Shown here in pieces: positions 46,215 through 54,078 of a stretch of 64,000 bases of DNA; the first letter of the stretch is position 1, and each line of letters begins with the position of its first letter. Position numbers and translations under genes: made by a program. The DNA lies in NCBI GenBank assembly GCA_963704005.1, contig CAVPGJ010000004.1, positions 496,001 to 560,000 on the forward strand, given 5' to 3'. The DNA is from AC-32 sp963704005. Lineage in GTDB: Bacteria > Actinomycetota > Thermoleophilia > Gaiellales > Gaiellaceae. The notes under the pieces are model-generated. The model saw only the letters and a list, made by a program, of their open reading frames with translations. It was not told the origin of the DNA and did no database searches.

Positions 46215-47846
46215 CTACGGGCTCTCCCTCGGCTCCTCGACCAGCGCCGGCCTCAGCATCGTCTTCGCGATCAGCGGCTCGCTGGAGAGGAGCACGTCCT
46301 GGAGGACGTTGGCCTGGTCGGCGTGCAGCACGAGCGTGCGGACCAGGGAGCGGGCGCGCACGGCGTCGCCACCCTGCTGCTCGAGCCACTTGCGCCCGAA
46401 GTGTCCGCCGGGCCCGACCGTCGTCGTGACCTCGCCGTCCCGCAGCACCTCGGCCTGGCCCTCGATGACGACGTGGACGTAGCGCAGCGGCCGGGAGGCC
46501 TCGACGATCGTCTCGCCCGGCTGGTAGACGTGGCGCCTGACCTCGTAGGCGCTCCGCTGGCCGCGGCCCATCTGGACGATGTCGCGGCCGACGAGAGGCC
46601 AGAGCGTCCAGTCCGAGAGCAGTCGCAGCCGCCGGTCCCAGGACGGGATGAGCGTGAACACGACCGCGCGGTGGCCGATCCACGAGATCTTCCCGCGGAG
46701 CGGGATTCCACTCACCTCGGAGACTGCCGTGCGGCGCCCGAGCGAGACGCCCTGCCTCCGGATCTGCCCGCGGAACGGCCGCGGCGCCTTCCCGGCGGCG
46801 GCGCGCGCGATGTTGCGCCCGACGTACTTGCCGTGCATGGCCGCCCACAGCGCGGTCGGCGGGCACGTTCCGCCCTTCGGGTGCGGAACGGCAGCGCAGT
46901 CGCCGCCGGCCCACAGCTCCTCGTGGCCCTGGACGCGCATGACCTCGTCGACCCGGACGCGGCCGCGCTCGTCGAAGGGCAGCGGCAGGGCGGAGAGGAG
47001 GGGAGAGGGCTTCGTGCCGACGGTGCTGACGATCGTCCGGGTCGGGATGTGCTCGCCGTTCGACAGGTAGACCTCGTTCGGCGTTGCGCCCTCGACCTTG
47101 GTCTCGAGCATCAGCTCCACGCCGAGCCGCTCGCAATGGCGCATCGCGTACTCGACCAGCTTGGGGAAGGACTTGCTCTTGCGCTCGAGGCTGCCCGAGC
47201 CGTACAGCTCCGGCAGCAGCGTCGGGCCGGGGTGGACGATCACGACCCGGCACTCCTCCCGCTTGATGCCGCGGTACTCGCGTGAGGTCAAGAGGCGCGC
47301 CAGGTCGGCCAGCTCGCCGGCGATCTCCGAGCCCGCGAAGCCGCCGCCGGCGACGAAGAAGGTCAGCAGCCGCCGCCGCTCCTCCGGATCGCGCTCGATG
47401 TCGGCCAGCTCGAACATCTCGATCACGTGGTTCCGGAGCGCGAAGCAGTCCTCGAAGTTCTTCAGCTTGTAGGCGTGCTCGGCCAGGCCGGGATAGGCGT
47501 CGAGGTTCTCGGAGGTGCCGAGCGCGAGCAGCGCCTCGTCGTATTCGAGCTCGAAGCGGGCGCCGTCGATGTGGCGCGTCGTGTGCACGCGGCGCGCGTC
47601 GAGGTCGATCCGCTCGATCTCGCCGACGTGCACGTGGGCCCGCCCGAAGATCCGCCGCGCCGGGTTGAGGATCGATCCCGGCATCAGCCGGCCGGTCACC
47701 ATCTCGGAGATCAGTCCGTGGGCGCAGAGGAAGTTGTCGCGCGTGACCACCGTGACGTCGAGGTCGCCGGCGGCCATCCCGCGGCCCATCGCCTTGCAGG
47801 CGCGGACGGCCGTGTAGCCGCCGCCCAGCACGAGCACGCGCTTCAC
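46215..47846 (-). CDS. NDH-2-like NAD(P)/FAD oxidoreductase with C-terminal cyclic-nucleotide-binding domain
   Basis: 543 residues. Pyridine nucleotide-disulphide oxidoreductase domain (1-390): FAD site LVLGGGYTAVRACKAMG, NAD site FFVAGGGFAGSEIAGEL, second FAD motif ELWAGGDCAAVPHP. The C-terminal 130 residues form a CNB domain (VYQPGETIVEASRPLRYVHVVIEGQAEVL, VGPGGHFGRKWLEQQGGDAVRARSLV). Type II NADH dehydrogenases do not normally carry CNB domains. GTG 47846 overlaps the upstream haem-oxygenase stop (GTGA). Plausible electron donor for the desaturase or oxygenase (inference). Confidence 0.88.
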   Translation of the reverse strand: MKRVLVLGGGYTAVRACKAMGRGMAAGDLDVTVVTRDNFLCAHGLISEMVTGRLMPGSILNPARRIFGRAHVHVGEIERIDLDARRVHTTRHIDGARFELEYDEALLALGTSENLDAYPGLAEHAYKLKNFEDCFALRNHVIEMFELADIERDPEERRRLLTFFVAGGGFAGSEIAGELADLARLLTSREYRGIKREECRVVIVHPGPTLLPELYGSGSLERKSKSFPKLVEYAMRHCERLGVELMLETKVEGATPNEVYLSNGEHIPTRTIVSTVGTKPSPLLSALPLPFDERGRVRVDEVMRVQGHEELWAGGDCAAVPHPKGGTCPPTALWAAMHGKYVGRNIARAAAGKAPRPFRGQIRRQGVSLGRRTAVSEVSGIPLRGKISWIGHRAVVFTLIPSWDRRLRLLSDWTLWPLVGRDIVQMGRGQRSAYEVRRHVYQPGETIVEASRPLRYVHVVIEGQAEVLRDGEVTTTVGPGGHFGRKWLEQQGGDAVRARSLVRTLVLHADQANVLQDVLLSSEPLIAKTMLRPALVEEPRESP

Positions 47847-49623
47847 ACGCGCTGCCAGGGCGCGAACGGGTTCTCGACTCCGCGCAGCGCCGGCCCGAGC
47901 TCCGGGAAGTGCCGCAGCAGCACCGTCGACATCGTGTTCGCGTCGATCCACGCGAGCCCGGCCCTCGTGTAGACCTCGGGCCGGTAGTCGACGGTGAAGA
48001 AGCGGTCGGCCTCGAGCCGCCGCGTCGCCATCAGCACGAACACCCGGAAGGCCGTGTCGCTGAAGCCGAACCCCTTCGGCTTCGGCTCGGCGAACATCCC
48101 GACCACGAGGTCGACCGCGTCCAGGTCGCCGTTGTAGAGCTCGCGGATCTCCTCGACCCAGGCCGGGTTGTCCGACAGCTCCTCGAACGAGGTGACCGGC
48201 CGCATGTGGAAGTGCTCGCCGGAAGCGCCGGTAGCGCGGCACGCCGCGCTCGCGGACGCGGAGGATGTCGGTCGCCGCCAGGTCGATGATCTCGCCGTCG
48301 GGCCGGTTGAACTCCTGCAGGAAGCGCGGGTAGTTGTGCAGCGTGATCGCGCCGGGGTGCGCGATCCCGAGCGAGTAGAGCACGTCGTCCATCTCCAGCT
48401 CGTCGCAGCGCCGGCGCACGTCGAGGGCCTGCAGCTCGAGGAAGGTGTGCTCGGCGACCAGGCCGTCGTCACGCGCCGAGCGGAAGACGAGCTCGTCCGG
48501 GATCAGCGGATGCATCCGGTAGACCGAGACGAACTCCTCGGTCAGCGAGTACGGCACGCCGTGGAGATGGCGGTCCGCACCCGACGAGCCCCTGCAGGAT
48601 CTGGCTCTTCGCGTGGCGGCCGAAGCGCTTGTCGAAGTGCTCGCCCATCAGGCCCCACCAGTTGCCGTGCATGGCGTAGACCATCGTCGGGTGGGCGATG
48701 ATCGCCGGCGTCCACTCGACGGTGTGGATCTTCGCGATCAGCGCGCTGATCACCAGGCGCGCCTTGTCGTAGAGGCCGTCGTCGCCGAGCTCCGGGTAGC
48801 GCTCGTGCAGGTGGTCGCAGACCGCGTTGTGCTCGCGCATGAACAGGCTGCGGAGGGCGGTCAGGCCGACCCATTCGGTCCCCGGCCGGCCCTTCCAGTC
48901 GGGCTCCGGCGGGTCGAGCTCCTTCGGGACGAGCCCGCGCTCGTCGAGCTGCAGCTTGCCGAGCTCGCCCGTGCGGAGCGCCAGCGCCTGCTCGGGGGTC
49001 GGGCCGTAGACCTGCGAGCCGTCCCACCAGTGCGTCTGCGTGTTCACCCAGGTTGCCGGGCCGCCGTTCGCCTCAGGGCTCGGATCGGGCCTGGTGCGCT
49101 GGATCCGCATCGGACGCTCGTGCCACGTGTCGTCGTCCGCCGTCTCGACGTGCCACGGGTGCTCCTCCTCGTTGTGGCCGTGGAAGACCCAGTCGTGCAC
49201 CTCGAACTGGATCCACGCGGCGGCGAGGATGTTCAGCGTCGTCGCGGGGATGAACTCCTCACGCGTCATCAGCTCGCGGCTGACCGCGCGCGGGCTCGGC
49301 TCCAGCAGGCGGGGCGGCTCCTCGGGGTAGGTGTCCTCGGGCGGGACGTTGCGGCCGAAGCGCGTGTTCATCGCGCCCATCAGCGGCCGCTCCAGGTCGT
49401 TGTAGCTCCCGTCGAGGGTGCGCGCCGCCAGGTAGCGCGGGTCGTAGCTCGGGAAGCCGTCCTCGGGCACGCCGGTGTCGAACAGGTTCGCGTGGCGAAG
49501 GCGCTCGCGGATCCCGATCAGCGTCGGGATCGCCAGCGGCTTCGGGAGGCGGTGCCAGCCGACTTTCTTGTCGACGGCCTCCATCGCGTCGATGAAGGCC
49601 TTTGAGATGGACGGACCCCGCAC
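47843..49623 (-). CDS. Alpha-dioxygenase/cyclooxygenase-like haem peroxidase (frameshifted)
   Basis: About 593 residues of the animal haem peroxidase superfamily, closest in motifs to plant/bacterial fatty acid alpha-dioxygenases: distal His in FEVHDWVFHGHNEE, THWWDGSQVYG, LFMREHNAVCDHL, proximal His in KIHTVEWTPAI, and the radical-forming Tyr in EEFVSVYRMHPLIPDEL. Alpha-dioxygenases insert O2 at C2 of fatty acids to give 2-hydroperoxides. Indels near 48575 and 48230 break the frame. GTG 49623 is chosen because TATGCT lies nine bases upstream (minus strand); TTG 49674 is an alternative. First gene of the operon. No signal peptide is seen. Confidence 0.87.
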
Positions 49624-49691
49624 GGCCTCAAGAGCATACGGGGAGGAACGGAGCTTGAAACCGTCCGGCGCCAAGTACTCTTCGCCGCCGC

Positions 49692-50483
49692 ATGGCGGAC
49701 GCGGCGATCGGGATCTTCGGCGGCTCGGGCTTCTACTCGTTCCTGGACGAGGTCGAGGAGGTCGAGCTCGACACTCCCTACGGCAGGCCGTCGGCGCCGC
49801 TCGTGCTCGGCGAGATCGGCGGCACGGGCGTCGCCTTCCTGCCGCGGCACGGGCGCGAGCACGAGCTGCCGCCGCACCGGATCCGGTACCGCGCCAACGT
49901 CTGGGCGATGCGCGAGCTCGGCGTGCGGCGGATCATCGGGCCGAACGCGTCGGGCGCGCTGAAGGCCGACCTGCAGCTCGGCGAGTTCGTCGTCTGCGAC
50001 CAGTTCGTCGACCGCACGAGCGGCCGGGAGGACACGTTCTACGACGGGCCGGAGACCACGCACGTCTCGGCCGCCGACCCGTACTGCCCGGACCTGCGCG
50101 GGCTGCTGGTCGAGACGGCCCGCGAGCTCGGCATCCCGGTCCGCGACGGCGGCACGGTGGTCACGATCCAGGGCCCGCGCTTCTCCACCCGCGCCGAGTC
50201 GCGCTGGTTCCAGGACGCCGGCTGGGACGTGATCAACATGACCGCCTACCCCGAGGGCTACCTCGCGCGGGAGCTCGAGCTCTGCTACGCGAACATCTCG
50301 ATGGTCACCGACCACGACGTCGGCGTCGAGGGCACCGCTCCGGTCTCGCACGAGCAGGTGATCGAGGTCTTCCAGGCCAACAACGAGCGCCTGCGCGAGC
50401 TGCTGTTCGCGGTCGTCCCGAAGATCGGGCCGCAGCCCGAAGAGCACCTCTGCGCAACCGCTCTTCGCGGCGCGCGGTTCTAA
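49692..50483 (+). CDS. S-methyl-5'-thioadenosine phosphorylase
   Basis: 263 residues. Phosphorolysis of 5'-methylthioadenosine to adenine and methylthioribose-1-phosphate in methionine salvage. IGIFGGSGFYSFLD is the PNP/MTAP family start, FLPRHGREHELPPHRIRYRAN and TVVTIQGPRFSTRAESRWF give the phosphate and base sites, with INMTAYPEGYLARE. ATG 49692 follows TACTCT by ten bases. Divergent from the oxylipin-like operon with a short shared promoter region. MtnP and generic PNP are hard to separate by eye, but NMTAYPE favours MTAP. Confidence 0.88.
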   Translation: MADAAIGIFGGSGFYSFLDEVEEVELDTPYGRPSAPLVLGEIGGTGVAFLPRHGREHELPPHRIRYRANVWAMRELGVRRIIGPNASGALKADLQLGEFVVCDQFVDRTSGREDTFYDGPETTHVSAADPYCPDLRGLLVETARELGIPVRDGGTVVTIQGPRFSTRAESRWFQDAGWDVINMTAYPEGYLARELELCYANISMVTDHDVGVEGTAPVSHEQVIEVFQANNERLRELLFAVVPKIGPQPEEHLCATALRGARF

Positions 50484-50545
50484 CCCTGTGATAGAAAACC
50501 GCGGCGCCGGGGCCTTCTCGGCGCAGGCTCCAGGGAGACCCTCCG

Positions 50546-52598
50546 ATCGACTTCTTCAGTGACCACGCGGTTCTCTTCGCTCTCGTCTGCTCGGGGGTCG
50601 CGATCGCGTACGGCATCGGCCTGACCGTCTGGCTCCTGCGCCAGCCGGCCGGGAGCGAGCGGATGCAGGAGATCGCGCGCGCCGTGCAGGAAGGCGCCGC
50701 CGCCTACCTCAAGCGCCAGTACCGGACGATCGCCGTCGTCGCGATCGTGCCGTTTCTCCTGCTCGGCTTCTACAACAAGCTCGGCTGGGGGACGGCGATC
50801 GGCTTTCTGATCGGCGCGACGCTCTCGGCCGCTGCCGGCTTCATCGGGATGAACGTGGCCGTGCGCTCGAACGTGCGCACCGCGGAGGCGGCCAAGAAGG
50901 GGCTCAAGCCCGCGCTGAACGTGGCCTTCCGCGCCGGCTCGGTGACGGGCATGCTCGTCGTCGGCCTCGCCCTGCTCGGGGTCGCGGGCTACTACTGGGT
51001 GCTCACCGGCTGGCTCGGGCACTCGCACGAGTCGGCGATCGACGACCTCGTCGGGCTCGCGTTCGGCGGCTCGCTGATCTCCGTCTTCGCGCGGCTCGGC
51101 GGCGGCATCTACACAAAGGCTGCGGACGTCGGCGCCGACCTCGTCGGCAAGATCGAGGCCGGCATCCCCGAGGACGATCCGCGCAACCCGGCCGTGATCG
51201 CGGACAACGTGGGCGACAACGTCGGCGACTGCGCCGGCATGGCGGCCGACCTGTTCGAGACCTACGCCGTGACCGCGGTCGCGGTGATGCTGCTCGCGAA
51301 GGCGTTCCCGACCAGCCGCCTCTGGCTGTACCCGCTGGCGATCGGCGGCGTCTCGATCCTCGCCTCGGTGATCGGCACCTTCTTCGCGCGCGTCGGCCGC
51401 GGCGGCTCGATCATGAACGCGCTCTACAAGGCCGTCCTCGTGGCGACCGTTCTCTCGGCGCTCGGCTTCATCCCGGTGACGATGGCCTACGACGGGGGCC
51501 CGTTCAGCTTCGGCGACCTCTACATCTCGGCGATCGTCGGCCTGGTCGTGACCTTCCTGCTCGTCGCGATCACCGAGTTCTACACGGGCACGCGCTGGCG
51601 ACCCGTCAAGCAGATCGCCACGGCCTCGCGCACCGGTCACGCGACCAACATCATCGAGGGGCTCGCCGTCGGCATGCAGGCGACCGCGCTGCCGGTGATC
51701 GTGATCGCCGCCGGGATCCTGGTCGCGCACCACTTCGCCGGCCTGTTCGGGATCGGCGTGGCCGTGATGGCGCAGCTGTCGATGACGGGGCTGATCGTCG
51801 CGCTCGACGCGTACGGGCCGGTGACCGACAATGCGGGCGGCATCGCCGAGATGGCCCACCTCGACGAGTCGGTGCGCGCGATCACCGACCCGCTCGACGC
51901 CGTCGGCAACACGACCAAGGCCGTGACCAAGGGCTACGCGATCGGCTCGGCGGCGCTGGCCGCGCTCGTTCTCTTCGACAGCTACACGACGGGCCTGCAC
52001 GACGCGAACGCGAACCTCGGCGGCGCCGGGGCGTTCGACCTCTCGAACGCCTGGGTGATCGCCGGCCTGTTCATCGGCGGGCTGATGCCGTTCCTGTTCG
52101 CCTCGCTGGCGATGGAGGCGGTCGGGCCGCGTCGGCGGCCAGGTCGTGACCGAGGTGCGGCGCCAGTTCGCGCGAGATCCCGGGGATCATGGAAGGAACG
52201 GCCCGACCCGAGTACGGGCGGGCGATCGACATCGTCACCGGCTCGGCGATCCGGAGCATGCTCGCTGCCGGCGCTCGATCCCGATTCTGTTCCCGGTCAT
52301 CGTCGGGATCATCAGCTGGAAGATGCTCGGCGGCCTGCTGATCGGCACGATCGTCACCGGGCTGTTCCTGGCGATCGCGATGACCTCGGGCGGCGGGGCC
52401 TGGGACAACGCCAAGAAGCTGATCGAGGACGGGGCCTTCGGCGGCAAGGGCTCCGAGGCGCACGCGGCGGCGGTCACCGGCGACACCGTCGGCGATCCCT
52501 ACAAGGACACCGCCGGCCCCGCGATCAACCCGATGATCAAGATCACGAACATCGTCGCGATCCTGATCGTGCCGCTGCTCGTCTCCATACACACCTAG
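50546..52598 (+). CDS. hppA: Membrane proton-translocating pyrophosphatase, K+-independent type (frameshifted 3' end)
   Basis: Couples PPi hydrolysis to proton export, about 16 transmembrane helices. Motif GGGIYTKAADVGADLVGKIE with DDPRNPAVIADNVGDNVGDCAGM binds Mg-PPi. GNTTKAVTKGYAIGSA has Lys at the position that is Ala in K+-dependent enzymes, so a K+-independent pump is expected. At least two indels between about 52125 and 52275 break the frame before IPILFPVIVGIISWKMLGG, and the end is DPYKDTAGPAINPMIKITNIVAIL. No ATG/GTG/TTG fits the family N-terminus (IDFFSDHAVLFALV). The best place is ATC 50546, with GGGAGA upstream, which may hide an error. Confidence 0.9.
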
Positions 52599-52697
52599 TT
52601 CTTCGGGCTCCTCCAATGGGCCGAGCGGCCTATTCACACCTCTCGGGCGGAGAGTTAGGTTGGCGCGGAGGGTCGCAACGAACGAAGGGAGGGCCTC

Positions 52698-53354
52698 ATG
52701 AGTCTTCGTAATCGACTGCGTCTCGGCAGGCGCGGTCTCGTCATTGCCGGGATCGTGGCGATCGTGGCCGCCGCGGCCGGAGGGATCGCGTACGCGTCGA
52801 TCCCGGACAGCGCCGGCGCGTACACGGCCTGCATGCTCAAGGCGACGGGCACGATCCGGCTGATCGACCACTCGCTGCCGTCGTCGAGCCTGCTCAGCCA
52901 CTGCACGCCATACGAGTCCGAGATCTCGTGGAACCAGGTCGGCGCGCGCGGCGCGACCGGGCCGCAGGGGGACACCGGCGCGCGAGGGCCGACCGGCGAC
53001 CTCGGGCCGCAGGGCGTGCGGGGCGCGACCGGGCCTACGGGCGACAGGGGGATGCAGGGAACTACGGGGCCTGCCGGGGCGTTCACGGGTCACTTCGTCA
53101 GCCCCAACCACCAGTTCTCGATCGACGTCAAGGACACCGGGATCACGCTCGAAGGGCCAGGCGGCAACGCCAAGCTCAACGCGGGCGGCTGGTCGTTCTT
53201 GAGCGCCGGGGGGCCGATGACCCTCAACGGCGCCCAGATTCAGCTCAACGGGTGCAGCTCGCCTCTCGCGCTCGTCAACGGGCTTGTCGCCGTCAACGCG
53301 GGCGGCGTGGGTCTGATCCTTCCGCCCGGTTCGCCGACGGTGTGCGCAGGATGA
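52698..53354 (+). CDS. Secreted collagen-like protein 1
   Basis: 218 residues. Signal/anchor helix (LVIAGIVAIVAAAAGGIAYA, about 15-34); a small domain with two cysteines (AYTACMLKATGTIRLID and LLSHCTPYE); then 15 uninterrupted G-X-Y triplets (GARGATGPQGDTGARG onward, about residues 82-127); then a beta-rich C-terminal domain with NGAQIQLNGCSS and a conserved tail LILPPGSPTVCAG. Triplets are Thr/Arg/Asp-rich with few Pro-Pro pairs, as in other bacterial collagens. Shine-Dalgarno GAAGGGAGG precedes ATG 52698. Likely a trimeric surface filament (inference). Confidence 0.82.
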   Translation: MSLRNRLRLGRRGLVIAGIVAIVAAAAGGIAYASIPDSAGAYTACMLKATGTIRLIDHSLPSSSLLSHCTPYESEISWNQVGARGATGPQGDTGARGPTGDLGPQGVRGATGPTGDRGMQGTTGPAGAFTGHFVSPNHQFSIDVKDTGITLEGPGGNAKLNAGGWSFLSAGGPMTLNGAQIQLNGCSSPLALVNGLVAVNAGGVGLILPPGSPTVCAG

Positions 53355-54016
53355 GCGGCCGAGCGTCACTTGTGCTGGCGGGCGCCGCATGCTGCGCGGC
53401 ACTCGCCGCGGGGGTCGCCTACGCGACGATCCCGGGCGGCGGGGGCGACTACACGGCCTGCATGCTCAAGGGCGTCGGCACGATCCGGCTGGTCGACCCG
53501 TCGCTTCCGGCGTCGAACCTGATGGGCCACTGCACGTCGCTCGAGAACCAGCTCGGCTGGAACAAGCAGGGCCAGGCCGGGCCTCCCGGAGCGAAGGGCG
53601 ACGCCGGTGCGACTGGCCCGCAGGGCGCAGTCGGGGCAAAGGGCCTGCCTGGACTGCCCGGAACGAAGGGCCCGTCCGGGGGCACAGGTGAGCAGGGCGA
53701 CCCCGGCCCCGACGGCGACTTCACCGGCGTCTACACGAGTCCGAACGGGATCTTCCGGCTCAGCGTGACGGACGCCGGCATCCGGCTCGACAGCCCGGGA
53801 GGCAGGTTCAAGCTGGACAGCGGCCTCGACATCTCCAGCTTCGGAACGCTGCAGCTCCAGGCGGGTCAGATCCGGCTCAACGGTTGCACGCCCGTCGCGC
53901 TGGTCGGTGGCCAGACGGTCGGCGGCCTGATCGGCGTCGACCCGGCCGGCAATCCGATCTTCGGCGGCTTGGCGACGATCCTGCCGCCCGGCTCGCCGAC
54001 CGTCTGCGCGGGCTGA
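53351..54016 (+). CDS. Secreted collagen-like protein 2 (paralogue of protein 1)
   Basis: 221 residues. Same layout as its neighbour: signal peptide (SLVLAGAACCAALAAGVAYA), Cys-containing domain DYTACMLKGVGTIRLVD with LMGHCTSLE, 16 G-X-Y triplets (GQAGPPGAKGDAGATG onward, richer in Pro and Lys), and the same C-terminal tail ILPPGSPTVCAG. ATG 53351 overlaps the first gene's stop (ATGA), so the two are made together and could form heterotrimers. A strong hairpin (54024-54055) follows. Confidence 0.82.
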   Translation: MSGRASLVLAGAACCAALAAGVAYATIPGGGGDYTACMLKGVGTIRLVDPSLPASNLMGHCTSLENQLGWNKQGQAGPPGAKGDAGATGPQGAVGAKGLPGLPGTKGPSGGTGEQGDPGPDGDFTGVYTSPNGIFRLSVTDAGIRLDSPGGRFKLDSGLDISSFGTLQLQAGQIRLNGCTPVALVGGQTVGGLIGVDPAGNPIFGGLATILPPGSPTVCAG

Positions 54017-54023
54017 ACGGGCA

Positions 54024-54055
54024 CGGGCGGGAGGGGCGCAAGCTCCTCCCGCCCG
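54024..54055 (+). terminator. Hairpin terminator-like structure after collagen-like pair
   Basis: CGGGCGGGAGG (54024-54034) pairs perfectly with CCTCCCGCCCG (54045-54055) around a 10-base loop. No T-run follows, as is common in high-GC actinobacteria. It ends 23 bases before the next gene. Confidence 0.6.
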
Positions 54056-54078
54056 GCCGCGGCACTAGAGTCCGCTGA

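Noticed and set aside
46215..48557. A continuous frame joining the haem oxygenase C-terminus to the NDH-2-like protein as one fusion
   Set aside because: The fusion arises only from frameshifts in the oxygenase. The GTGA overlap at 47843-47846 marks a normal gene boundary, and the Rossmann start MKRVLVLGGGY-like sequence is typical.
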